The notes: generated from the letters alone by a model not told the origin. 14,823 bases of DNA from DATEDA01 sp035286595 (GCA_035286595.1 DATEDA010000049.1:1-14823), one strand, 5' to 3'; counted from the first letter of the stretch, positions 1 through 6,584 are shown. Made by a program: numbers and translations.

Positions 1-1
1 G

Positions 2-229
2 ACCGCGCTGACGCGCGAGGAGCTGGGGCGCGTGTCGGAGCTGAACCGCCGCTACCGCGTGAAGTTCGCGTTTCCGTTCATCATCGCGGTGCGCCGGCAC
101 ACGAAGGACGGCATCCTCCGCGAGTTCGAGCGACGGCTCGAGCTCGACCCGGAGACCGAGCTCGCGAACGGCCTCGCGCAGGTGTTCGCGATCACCCGCC
201 TGCGGCTCGACGGGCTGATTTCCGGCTGA
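2..229 (+). CDS. uraD: OHCU decarboxylase, 3' part (5' end outside window)
   Basis: The last 75 or so codons of 2-oxo-4-hydroxy-4-carboxy-5-ureidoimidazoline decarboxylase. This cytosolic enzyme converts OHCU to S-allantoin, the last step of urate-to-allantoin conversion. The frame is open from base 2, so the gene runs in from the left edge; the GTG at 32 is an internal Val, not a start. The visible C-terminal family signature includes a KFAFPFIIAVR strand, an IL.EFERRLE helix and the final ALxxRLDGLIS helix (here ITRLRLDGLISG). The family is usually about 165-175 residues, so roughly 95 residues are missing. The catalytic His and Glu lie in the missing part and cannot be checked. uraH follows after 12 bases, so the two are almost certainly co-transcribed. 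Identification rests on both the C-terminal motif and the uraH neighbour. Confidence 0.85.
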   Translation, partial: TALTREELGRVSELNRRYRVKFAFPFIIAVRRHTKDGILREFERRLELDPETELANGLAQVFAITRLRLDGLISG

Positions 230-241
230 AAGGGGTTCGCG

Positions 242-595
242 ATGGGCAGGCTCTCGACGCACGTCCTCGACACGATGCACGGCCGGCCGGCGACCGGGAT
301 GCGCATCGAGCTGGCGCTCCTCGAGGGCAGCAGCTGGACCGTACTCAAGGCGGTACGCGCCAACGCGGACGGCCGCACCGACGAGCCGCTGCTCGCGGGC
401 GACGCGATGCGCACCGGCCAGTTCCGGCTGATCTTCCACGTCGCCGAGTACTTTCGGGCGCAAGGCGTCCGGCTCCCCGATCCGCCGTTCCTGGACGGCG
501 TGCCCCTGCGGTTCGGGATCGCCGACCGCGACGGCCACTATCATGTCCCCCTTCTTTGCACCCCGTGGAGCTACAGCACCTACCGCGGCAGCTAG
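242..595 (+). CDS. uraH: 5-hydroxyisourate hydrolase (transthyretin-related), canonical copy
   Basis: A 117-residue cytosolic HIUase that opens 5-hydroxyisourate to OHCU, the substrate of the UraD encoded just upstream. Family members form transthyretin-fold tetramers. All hallmark residues are visible: the N-terminal LSTHVLD motif with catalytic His7, Arg45 in DGR, His101 in HYHVPLL, and the diagnostic C-terminal tetrapeptide YRGS (114-117). Length matches the usual 110-120 residues, with no signal peptide. The start is ATG 242, 12 bases after the uraD stop, with a GGGG-rich stretch just upstream. It forms a uraD-uraH unit; urate oxidase itself is not in the window. Compare the degenerate paralogue at 1643. 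Confidence 0.95.
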   Translation: MGRLSTHVLDTMHGRPATGMRIELALLEGSSWTVLKAVRANADGRTDEPLLAGDAMRTGQFRLIFHVAEYFRAQGVRLPDPPFLDGVPLRFGIADRDGHYHVPLLCTPWSYSTYRGS

Positions 596-609
596 AGCCC
601 GGAGCGCGC

Positions 610-1623
610 GTGAGGCCGCTTGTTTCCCGCCGCCGCCTGCTGCTCGCCGGCGCGGCCGCGGCAACGCTCGGGGCGTGCGGGCGATGGAAGTCGGCGGCTC
701 CGGAGCACGGCCCGATCGCCGCGATGTTTCCCGGGCGCATCGACGACGGCGGGGTCAACGAGGCCGGGTACCGCGGGTTGCTGCGCATCCGCGACGAGCT
801 CGGGATCCCGGTCGTGTTCGTGGACGGGGTATCGCCCGACGAGGAGGCGATGAAGGACGCGCTGCGCGAGCTCGCCGGGTCGGACGCGAAGATGGTGATC
901 GCGAATGGCGGGCAGGCAAGCGCGGCCGTGCAGCGCGTCGCCTGGGAGTCCCCCGAACAGCGGTTCACCGTGATCCAGGGCGATCTCACCCGCCCGAACC
1001 TCGCGATCTACGCGGTGCTGCAGGAGCAGTCGGTCTGGCTCGCCGGCGCCGCGGCCGGGCTGCTCACGAAGTCGAACGTCGTCGGCCACCTGTCGGGCCC
1101 GCGCGTGCCGTCGGCTCTGAAAGCGCGCGCCGCGTTCGCCGCGGGGCTCGCGCACACGAACGCCGAGGCGAGGCTCCTCACCAGCTTCTCCGGCACGCCG
1201 GACGATCCCGCGGTCGCGAAGCGCATCGCGCTGGCGGAGATCGACGCCGGTGCGGACGTCCTGTACACCGCGATCGATGCCGGGCGCAGCGGCGCGATCG
1301 AGGCCTCCCGCGAGCGCGGCGTGAAGCAGATCGGAGACGTGCGCGACTGGGTTGCACTGATGCCGGACGTGTTCGTGGCAAGCGCGGTGGCCGACCCGGG
1401 TTTCGCGGTGTTCCAGGTCGGACGCGATCTCTTCGACAACATCTGGCAGGGCGAGCTCGTCAAGCGCTTCGGCGTCCGCACCCCGGACGGGGTGCGACTC
1501 GCGATCGCGCCGGGTGCGCCCGAAGCGGTGCGGTCGCGCGTCACGAGCCTGACGCAGGAGATGGCCGCCGGGAGCATCAAGATTCCCGACGCCTACGGCG
1601 GGCCGGAGTTCGTGCCGGCCTGA
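610..1623 (+). CDS. BMP-family ABC transporter substrate-binding lipoprotein
   Basis: A 337-residue periplasmic binding protein of the basic membrane protein (BMP/PnrA) family, whose characterised members bind purine nucleosides or related ligands for ABC import. I chose GTG 610 because GGAG at 601-604 sits 5 bases upstream and the product then begins directly with a lipoprotein signal: twin Arg (SRRR), a hydrophobic stretch, and lipobox LGAC at about residue 22. The in-frame ATG at 556 would overlap uraH by 40 bases and put an unneeded tail before the signal. The mature protein starts its first beta strand at IAAMFPG, followed by a GGVNEAGY segment typical of the family. No permease or ATPase gene is in the window, so its transporter partners are unknown. 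Its place between two uraH-like genes suggests a purine or ureide ligand (inference). Confidence 0.85.
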   Translation: MRPLVSRRRLLLAGAAAATLGACGRWKSAAPEHGPIAAMFPGRIDDGGVNEAGYRGLLRIRDELGIPVVFVDGVSPDEEAMKDALRELAGSDAKMVIANGGQASAAVQRVAWESPEQRFTVIQGDLTRPNLAIYAVLQEQSVWLAGAAAGLLTKSNVVGHLSGPRVPSALKARAAFAAGLAHTNAEARLLTSFSGTPDDPAVAKRIALAEIDAGADVLYTAIDAGRSGAIEASRERGVKQIGDVRDWVALMPDVFVASAVADPGFAVFQVGRDLFDNIWQGELVKRFGVRTPDGVRLAIAPGAPEAVRSRVTSLTQEMAAGSIKIPDAYGGPEFVPA

Positions 1624-1631
1624 TGGACCAG

Positions 1632-1638
1632 AAGGAGG
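1632..1638 (+). promoter_or_regulatory. Strong Shine-Dalgarno of the second uraH-like gene
   Basis: AAGGAGG lies 4 bases before ATG 1643, in the 19-base gap after the BMP gene. It is one of the strongest ribosome-binding sites in the window. It fixes the start and argues that this divergent paralogue is translated on its own rather than being a decaying remnant. Confidence 0.75.
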
Positions 1639-1642
1639 CCCG

Positions 1643-1996
1643 ATGACCGGAGGCGTTTCGGTCCACGTCGTCGACGTCTCGCGCGGCGTCGTGGCGGCGT
1701 GGATGCGGGTGGAGCTGTACGCGCTCCAGCCCGATCGCCGCCTGATCGCGAGCGGAATCGTCAGCGCGAAGGGACTCGTCGAGGAGCCGGCGTTCGCGCA
1801 GCGCCTCGCGCCGGGGCCCTACGAGGCGGTCTTTCACGTCGCCGCCTACTACCGCGCGGTCGGGCTGCAGCTTCCCAAGGTGCCGTTCCTCGACGTCGTC
1901 AGCTACCGCTTCGGCATCGACGACCCCGACAGCCACTATCACCTGCCGATGAAGGTCACGCCCTGGGGCTACTCGTGCTTCCGCGGCGGGGCGTAG
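1643..1996 (+). CDS. Divergent transthyretin-like (UraH-like) protein lacking catalytic Arg
   Basis: A 117-residue transthyretin-fold protein, about 40-45% identical by eye to UraH at 242, but it should not simply be called HIUase. Retained: His8 in SVHVVD and the HYH near the C-terminus (His98, His100). Changed: the position of catalytic Arg45 in DGR is Leu45 (KGL), and the YRGS tail is FRGGA. In the characterised family the first His, the Arg, the last His and the terminal YRGS all contribute to the active site. The fold-defining core (FHVAAYYRAVG, PFLDVV, YRFGIDD, TPWGYS) is intact, and the ORF has a strong SD, so it looks like a maintained, functionally shifted paralogue. It sits between the BMP lipoprotein and the MFS carrier. 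Function is unknown; binding or converting another ureide is one possibility (inference). Confidence 0.8.
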   Translation: MTGGVSVHVVDVSRGVVAAWMRVELYALQPDRRLIASGIVSAKGLVEEPAFAQRLAPGPYEAVFHVAAYYRAVGLQLPKVPFLDVVSYRFGIDDPDSHYHLPMKVTPWGYSCFRGGA

Positions 1997-2019
1997 CGCT
2001 ACCCCCTTGTCACCGGGGG
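1993..2019 (+). repeat. Short inverted repeats in the uraH-like/MFS gap
   Basis: A perfect 10-base palindrome GTAGCGCTAC (1993-2002) contains the uraH-like stop codon. It abuts CCCCC (2002-2006), which can pair with GGGGG (2015-2019). The GGGGG arm lies where the MFS ribosome-binding site should be, so folding could limit MFS translation (inference). On the minus strand the piece reads ACAAGGGGG followed by TAGC, matching the core of the repeats after thyA at 14746 and 14785. Confidence 0.4.
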
Positions 2020-2021
2020 CG

Positions 2022-3209
2022 ATGAACCCGGCACTCCTCGCGGCGTCGGCCCTCAACGTCGTCATGGCGCTCAGCATGGCGTCGGTGCTCGCCGTGCCGG
2101 TGATGGCGCCCGCGATCTCGGCCGACACCGGCCTGCCGGCGTCGCTGCTCGGCGCCTACTCGTTCGTGATGTGGTCGGCGGCGACGCTCGCTTCGGGCAC
2201 GGTCGGCGGCCTGATCGCGCGCCTGGGCGCACCGCGCGTGGTCGAGCTGTCGCTCCTCCTCTGCGCCGCGGGCCTCGCCGCCGGCGCGACCGGGACCACC
2301 GTCGGCCTCGTGGTGACCCCGGCGCTGATCGGAGCGGCGTGCGCCATCGAGACGCCGGCGAGCTCGGAGATCCTGGCGCGGCTCGCCGCCCCGGAGCAAC
2401 GCACGTTCATCTTCTCGCTCAAGCAGACCGGCGTCCAGATCGGCGGCGTCCTCGCGGGTATCGCATTCCCCGCCGCGCTGGCGGGGCTCGGCTGGCGAGG
2501 CGCGATGGCGGCGCTTGCAGCGCTCCTGGTCGTCTACGCCCTCGCGCTCGAGACGCTGCGTCCACGGCTCGCGCCGCATGCGCCTCCGCCGCGCCCGAGG
2601 GGCGCGAGCCCGGGGCGGCTTGCGTTCGTGCTGCGCAACCGCGCGCTGCGCGACCTCGCGACCGCCTCGTTCGTGTTCCACGCGATGCAGGCGTGCATGA
2701 ACGTCTTCCTCGTCGCGTATCTCGTCGGCGAGCACGGCTATTCGCTCGCCGCCGCCGGCCTGCTGCTCGCGGCCGCGCAGTTCGGCGGGTTCCTCGGCCG
2801 GCTGGGCTTCGGCCTCGCGGTGGGTCCGCGTCTCGGCGCGATCCGGCTGCTGGTGGGCGTCGGCTTCGGCATGTCCGCCGCGGCGGCGGCCGTCGCGCTT
2901 GCTGCCGGCGTCGCCCCGCCGCTCCTCCTGGGCCTGCTGTGCTTCCTCTTCGGCCTGACCGCTGCCGGCTGGAACGGCGTGTTCCTCGCCGAGGTCGCGC
3001 GCGAGGCGCCGCCGGGAGAGATCGCGCGCGTCACTGGCGGGGTCATGATCACGGCCTACGCCGGGCTCATCCTCGGGCCGGTCGCATTCAGCGCGGCGGC
3101 GACGGCCGCGGCGACCCTGGGCGCAGGCTATCTCCTGCTCGCGGGCGCGACGTTCGCCGGCGCGCTCGTGCTGCGCCGGGCCGGGCACGAGCGCCCGCGC
3201 GCCGTATAA
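2022..3209 (+). CDS. MFS transporter
   Basis: A 395-residue inner-membrane carrier of the major facilitator superfamily. Nearly the whole protein is long hydrophobic Ala/Leu/Gly/Val segments consistent with 12 helices in two halves. The cytoplasmic loop after helix 2 carries GGLIARLGAPRV, resembling MFS motif A, and a more polar Pro/Arg-rich central linker (about residues 180-205, APPPRPRGAS) separates the halves. The start is taken as ATG 2022 rather than TTG 2007, because the ATG directly precedes the first helix and follows a GGGGG stretch. It is 25 bases downstream of the uraH-like gene and probably ends the purine-related unit. Substrate is unknown; a purine, ureide or organic acid is guessed from context only. 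The TAA stop overlaps a TATAAT. Confidence 0.85.
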   Translation: MNPALLAASALNVVMALSMASVLAVPVMAPAISADTGLPASLLGAYSFVMWSAATLASGTVGGLIARLGAPRVVELSLLLCAAGLAAGATGTTVGLVVTPALIGAACAIETPASSEILARLAAPEQRTFIFSLKQTGVQIGGVLAGIAFPAALAGLGWRGAMAALAALLVVYALALETLRPRLAPHAPPPRPRGASPGRLAFVLRNRALRDLATASFVFHAMQACMNVFLVAYLVGEHGYSLAAAGLLLAAAQFGGFLGRLGFGLAVGPRLGAIRLLVGVGFGMSAAAAAVALAAGVAPPLLLGLLCFLFGLTAAGWNGVFLAEVAREAPPGEIARVTGGVMITAYAGLILGPVAFSAAATAAATLGAGYLLLAGATFAGALVLRRAGHERPRAV

Positions 3210-3210
3210 T
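3205..3210 (+). promoter_or_regulatory. Candidate sigma70 -10 element for yajQ
   Basis: A perfect TATAAT, standing out in very GC-rich surroundings, overlaps the MFS stop codon (3207-3209) and lies 31 bases before the yajQ ATG. No good -35 hexamer is visible 16-18 bases upstream (CCGGGC/CGGGCA region), so the promoter would be weak or depend on another factor. GGAGAA at 3228-3233 is the likely yajQ ribosome-binding site. Confidence 0.45.
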
Positions 3211-3241
3211 CGCGCCCCTCGCGCACCGGAGAACCCGCGCC

Positions 3242-3727
3242 ATGCCGTCGTTCGACATCACCTCGGAAGTCAACAAGATGGAGCTCAAGAACGCCGTCGA
3301 CCAGGCGAACAAGGAGATCCAGAACCGCTTCGATTTCAAGGGCTCGGACGCGCGGATCGAGCAGGCCGAGGCGGCGCTCGCGGTCTACGCCGACGACGAC
3401 TTCAAGCTGAAGCAGGTGATGGACCTCTTCACCGGGCGCTGCGCGAAGCGCGGCGTCGACGTGCGCGCGCTCGACGCGAAGGCGGTCGAGAAGATCGGCG
3501 GGAACAAGGTGAAGCAGGTCGTCGACGTCAGAAACGGGATCGAGCAGGAGACGGCGAAGCGGATCGTCAAGCTGATCAAGGACTCGAAGCTCAAGGCCCA
3601 GGCCTCGATCCAGGGCGCGGCGGTGCGCGTGTCGGGGACGAAGAAGGACGACCTGCAGGCGGTGATCCAGCTCGTCAAGCAGTCGGTCACCGAGATCCCG
3701 CTGCAGTTCGGGAACTTCCGCGACTAG
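3242..3727 (+). CDS. yajQ: YajQ-family nucleotide-binding protein (UPF0234)
   Basis: A 161-residue cytosolic protein of the YajQ family. Members fold as two ferredoxin-like domains, bind nucleotides or tRNA, and in Xanthomonas bind cyclic di-GMP. The sequence is highly typical: N-terminal MPSFDITSEVNKMELKNAVD, then NRFDFKGSDARIE, a central GNKVKQVVDVRNGIEQETAKRI strand-helix (written here as a family block near residues 91-112), and C-terminal IPLQFGNFRD. The family is normally 160-165 residues, so it is complete. The start is ATG 3242, with GGAGAA 9 bases upstream. It follows the MFS gene in the same direction but probably has its own promoter. It converges on the amidotransferase with only 4 bases between stop codons. 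Confidence 0.95.
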   Translation: MPSFDITSEVNKMELKNAVDQANKEIQNRFDFKGSDARIEQAEAALAVYADDDFKLKQVMDLFTGRCAKRGVDVRALDAKAVEKIGGNKVKQVVDVRNGIEQETAKRIVKLIKDSKLKAQASIQGAAVRVSGTKKDDLQAVIQLVKQSVTEIPLQFGNFRD

Positions 3728-3731
3728 CCGC

Positions 3732-4436
3732 CTAGCGCGCGAGCCCCTCGACCCACCGGTCGTACAGCCGCGCGGCGACGCCGTTCAGCTCGCGCACCCG
3801 CTCCTCGATCCGCTCCTCGGCCTGCTCGGCCGTCTGCACCGCAGCGCCCGCGTGGCGGCGGACCTCCTCGCCGGCGTCCGCGTACCACGTCCGGATCAGA
3901 TCGGCAGTCATCTCCACGTGACACTGCATCCCGAGATGCCGGCCGAGCGCGAACGCCTGGTTCGCGCAATGGGGGCTCCCCAGGATCCGCGTGGCGCCGC
4001 GCGGGATTGTGAACGTCTCGCCGTGCCAGTGGAACGAGAGGAACTCGCGCAGCTCGCCGAACCAGTGCCGCGCGACGGGGCCGTCGGCGACCTGCACGCT
4101 TCCCCACCCGATCTCTTTCACGGGGCTCCGCGTGACCTCGCCGCCCAGCGCCTTCGACATCAGCTGCCCGCCGAGGCAGTGGCCGAGGCAGGGTACCTCC
4201 GCGTCGACCGCCCGCCGGATGAGCTCGAGCTCCGCCGGGATCCAGGCGAGGTCGTCGTTCACGCTCATCGGCCCGCCCATGAACACGAGCCCGGCGAAGG
4301 CGCGCGGGTCGGTCGGGACGGGCTCACCCTGGTCGACGCGGACGACGCGCCAGGGGATGCGCTGTGCGTCGAGATAAGCGGCAAAATACCCTGGACCCTC
4401 GGTGGAACTCTGCCGGAAGATGGCGATCGGTTTCAT
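3732..4436 (-). CDS. Class I glutamine amidotransferase (GMP synthase GATase-like)
   Basis: A 234-residue stand-alone class I glutamine amidotransferase domain. The catalytic triad is visible: Cys87 in GHCLGGQ (nucleophile elbow), His173 and Glu175 in CHVEM. FMGGPMSVND (about 52-61) matches the oxyanion-strand GGP motif of the GMP-synthase-like group, and a SFHWHGETF block matches the H-W-D/H-GE region. The last 45 residues are a charged helical tail (EQAEERIEERVREL) beyond the GATase core. The start is ATG 4436 (MKPIAIF), preceded by GAGGG; the frame stays open upstream to 4868, but that extension is antisense to the protease. No synthetase domain is attached, so the acceptor substrate is unknown. 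Orphans of this type are usually annotated only as type 1 glutamine amidotransferase. Confidence 0.9.
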   Translation of the reverse strand: MKPIAIFRQSSTEGPGYFAAYLDAQRIPWRVVRVDQGEPVPTDPRAFAGLVFMGGPMSVNDDLAWIPAELELIRRAVDAEVPCLGHCLGGQLMSKALGGEVTRSPVKEIGWGSVQVADGPVARHWFGELREFLSFHWHGETFTIPRGATRILGSPHCANQAFALGRHLGMQCHVEMTADLIRTWYADAGEEVRRHAGAAVQTAEQAEERIEERVRELNGVAARLYDRWVEGLAR

Positions 4437-4452
4437 AGCCCTCGCTTTACCC

Positions 4453-5094
4453 ATGAAGCGTGCCGATTGTATTGCAGTGCTGGGGCTCGCCCTGGCGCTC
4501 GCCGGACCCGCGGCGGCGACCGACCTCAACGTCGTCGGCCTGTTCGGCAGCAAGGCCGTGGTGTCGATCAACGGCAGCCAGCCGCGGACGCTGAGCGTCG
4601 GGCAACGCTCGCCTGAAGGGGTCGAGCTCGTGGCCGTCGATCGCGAGACCGCGACGTTCGAGGTCGACGGGCAGCGCCGCACGCTGCGGCTGGGCCAGCC
4701 GTACGTCTCGCGCGCGGCCGGCACCGGCAGCTCGGTGACCATCAAGGCCGACGCGGGGGGAATGTTCTGGACTGTGGGCCAGGTGAACGGCGGCAACGTC
4801 CGGTTCCTCGTCGACACCGGGGCGACGATGATCTCCCTGCCGGCGGCCGACGCCCGGCGGCTGGGCATCGACTACCTGAAGGGCCAGCGCGACGGCGTCC
4901 AGACGGCGGCCGGGCGCAACTCAGCGTACAGGGTCACGCTCGACAGCGTCCGGGTGGGCGACATCACGATGAACGGCGTGGAGGCGCACGTCGTCGAAGC
5001 GGGGCTGCCCTTTGCACTCCTCGGGATGAGCTTCCTCAACCGCACCGAGATGAAGCGCGAGGGCGAGACGATGGTGCTGATCAAGCGGTTCTAG
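4453..5094 (+). CDS. Exported retropepsin-like aspartic protease (TIGR02281 type), copy 1
   Basis: A 213-residue predicted periplasmic clan AA aspartic protease. Residues 1-23 form a signal peptide (MKR, hydrophobic core AVLGLALALAG, AAA before Thr). Residues 24-85 are a small beta-rich domain with the block NGSQPRTLSVGQRSPEGV. Residues 98-213 are the retropepsin-like domain with the single catalytic triad FLVDTGAT (Asp121-Thr-Gly) and the second family block ALLGMSFLNR (about 188-197). With one DTG per chain it should work as a homodimer, as known for retroviral-type proteases. ATG 4453 is chosen because it gives a clean signal peptide; GTG 4402 would add a tail antisense to the amidotransferase. 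No clear SD precedes the ATG. Its paralogue lies tail-to-tail at 5091. Substrates are unknown. Confidence 0.85.
   Translation: MKRADCIAVLGLALALAGPAAATDLNVVGLFGSKAVVSINGSQPRTLSVGQRSPEGVELVAVDRETATFEVDGQRRTLRLGQPYVSRAAGTGSSVTIKADAGGMFWTVGQVNGGNVRFLVDTGATMISLPAADARRLGIDYLKGQRDGVQTAAGRNSAYRVTLDSVRVGDITMNGVEAHVVEAGLPFALLGMSFLNRTEMKREGETMVLIKRF
4466..4471 (-). promoter_or_regulatory. Candidate -10 element for the amidotransferase, inside the protease gene
   Basis: On the minus strand this reads TACAAT (5/6 to consensus), 30 bases before the amidotransferase ATG. It falls inside the signal-peptide codons of the divergent protease, where the codons GAT TGT ATT are unusually A/T-rich for this genome. 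The -35 region (CAGGGC) is poor. The divergent starts are 16 bp apart, so the promoter has to lie inside the neighbour. Confidence 0.35.
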
Positions 5095-5804
5095 AAGTTG
5101 CGGCGGGTGAGCGTCAGCGTGTCGCCCGCACGGCGCAGGTCGACGCCGTTCAGGTAGCTCATGCCGATCGCGGTGATGGGAAGCTCGTCCCGCCCGGCCT
5201 CCATCACGACCCCCTCCACGTTCCGAAGCGTGATGCTGCCGACGCTCACGGTTGCGAGGATCACCCGATAGCCGGTCCTGGGCCCGCCAGCGGTCCCGAT
5301 CTGCACCCGCGGCGCGCCGGCGTAGTCGATCGCCATCCGCTGCGCGTCGTCGGTCGAGATCGCGACGCTGGTGGCGCCGGTGTCGATCAGGGCCCGCGTC
5401 GGCACGCCGTTGATGTAAGCCGTGGTGATGAAGTGTCCCCGCGCGTCGGCCTTCAGCTCGACGCTGGCGACCGTGGATTGGCCGATGCCGAGGGTCAGGG
5501 TCCGGCCATCGACCTCCAGCACCGCTTTCGCCCGGTCCGCCGCGACGAGGCGGACGCCTTCCGGCGAGGTCTGGCCGGCGCGCAGGGTTCGGACCGCCGT
5601 GCCGTTGACCAGGACCTGGGCACGGTCGGTCTCGAGCGACATGACCATGACGGTGGTCGCTTGCGCCGCGGCGGAAAGGACCGCGGCGAGGCCGGCGGCG
5701 AGAACGAGGCGGAGAGTCAGGCGCCGGCTTTGTCGCGCTCGATCAGCGCGTAGGCGGAGTGGTTGTGGATCGACTCGAAGTTCTCGGACTCGACCGAGAA
5801 CCAC
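5091..5804 (-). CDS. Exported retropepsin-like aspartic protease, copy 2 (start uncertain)
   Basis: Paralogue of copy 1, about 40% identical by eye. It has the same layout: signal peptide, small domain with NGTAVRTLRAGQTSPEGV, catalytic ALIDTGAT and terminal AIGMSYLNG. The start is a problem. The coordinates use the only canonical upstream codon, GTG 5804, but that overlaps folE2 by 88 bases and places about 28 Arg-rich residues before the signal peptide. The ATGs inside VMVMS lie after the signal and would give a non-exported product. A CTG at 5720, overlapping the folE2 stop as CTGA, would yield 209 residues whose signal peptide aligns with copy 1 almost residue for residue. The true start is therefore probably near 5720 and translationally coupled to folE2 (inference). 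The stop shares the CTAG at 5091-5094 with copy 1. Confidence 0.75.
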   Translation of the reverse strand: MVLGRVRELRVDPQPLRLRADRARQSRRLTLRLVLAAGLAAVLSAAAQATTVMVMSLETDRAQVLVNGTAVRTLRAGQTSPEGVRLVAADRAKAVLEVDGRTLTLGIGQSTVASVELKADARGHFITTAYINGVPTRALIDTGATSVAISTDDAQRMAIDYAGAPRVQIGTAGGPRTGYRVILATVSVGSITLRNVEGVVMEAGRDELPITAIGMSYLNGVDLRRAGDTLTLTRRNF

Positions 5805-6544
5805 TCGATCCGCTCGTCTTTCTCCAGGCGCCCGGCGACGTCGCGCACCATGTCCTCGACGAACTTCGGGTTGTCGTAGGCGCGCTCGGTGACGTACTTC
5901 TCGTCCGGGCGCTTGAGCAGGCCGAAGAGCTCGGACGACCCTTCAGCCTCCCCCGCCGCAACCAGGTCCTCGATCCAGACGAAGCCCTTGGTCCGCGCGG
6001 TGACCGTCACGTGCGAGCGCTGGTTGTGGGCGCCGTACTCGGAGATCTCCTTGGAGCACGGGCAGAGGCTCGTCACCGGCACCACCACCTTCATGGTGAA
6101 GGTCGGTCGGCCGCGCTCGATCCCGCCGTTGAAGGTCACGTCGTAGTCCATCAGGCTCTGCACGCCCGAGACCGGTGCGCGCTTCTCGATGAAGTACGGG
6201 AAGCTCATCTCGATGTGGCCGGACTCGGCCTCGAGCCGCTCGACCATCTCGCGCAGCATGGACTTGAAGCTGTCCACCGAGATCTCGCGCTCGTGCGCGT
6301 GCAGGATCTCCACGAACCGCGACATGTGCGTGCCCTTGAAGTGGTGCGGCAGCCCGACGTACATGTTGAAGGTAGCGATCGTGTGCTGCACGCCACCGCC
6401 CTTCTCCGCCACCCGGATCGGGTGCCGGATCGCCTTGATCCCGACCTTGTCGATCGCGAGCCGGCGCGTGTCGGCGGACGCCTGGACGTCGGGAATGGCG
6501 TCCGGCGCGGCGCCTTTGGCGCCGACGGGGTCGCGGGTGTTCAT
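5717..6544 (-). CDS. folE2: GTP cyclohydrolase FolE2 (type IB)
   Basis: A 275-residue GTP cyclohydrolase IB, which converts GTP to 7,8-dihydroneopterin triphosphate, the first step of tetrahydrofolate synthesis. Unlike FolE it can work with metals other than zinc. Visible family blocks are DKVGIKAIRHP, MSRFVEILH, FPYFIEKRAPVSGVQS, and the active-site segment TSLCPCSKEISEYGAHNQRSH with Cys161 and His173 (spacing of 12, as in characterised FolE2); ENFESIHNHSAYA is near the end. The start is ATG 6544 (MNTRDP); the 18 codons upstream would run through the promoter region. It is downstream of dxs on the same strand, with a 93-base gap holding its own extended -10. Copy 2 of the protease follows and overlaps its end. 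No FolE is visible here. Confidence 0.95.
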   Translation of the reverse strand: MNTRDPVGAKGAAPDAIPDVQASADTRRLAIDKVGIKAIRHPIRVAEKGGGVQHTIATFNMYVGLPHHFKGTHMSRFVEILHAHEREISVDSFKSMLREMVERLEAESGHIEMSFPYFIEKRAPVSGVQSLMDYDVTFNGGIERGRPTFTMKVVVPVTSLCPCSKEISEYGAHNQRSHVTVTARTKGFVWIEDLVAAGEAEGSSELFGLLKRPDEKYVTERAYDNPKFVEDMVRDVAGRLEKDERIEWFSVESENFESIHNHSAYALIERDKAGA

Positions 6545-6584
6545 GCCGGAGGCCTTTCGTAGGCGAGTCGCGGGAGACCTGGCG

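Noticed and set aside
556..609. Upstream ATG 556 for the BMP lipoprotein
   Set aside because: It overlaps uraH by 40 bases, lacks an SD and would bury the lipoprotein signal behind 18 residues; GTG 610 has GGAG at the right distance.
3243..3727. Frame joining the MFS region to yajQ (2171-3727)
   Set aside because: The upstream part is an out-of-frame, Arg-rich shadow of the MFS gene; YajQ homology begins exactly at MPSFDITSEV (3242).
4437..4868. N-terminal extension of the amidotransferase up to 4868
   Set aside because: The GATase fold begins at MKPIAIF (4436); the extra 144 residues are antisense to the protease coding region.
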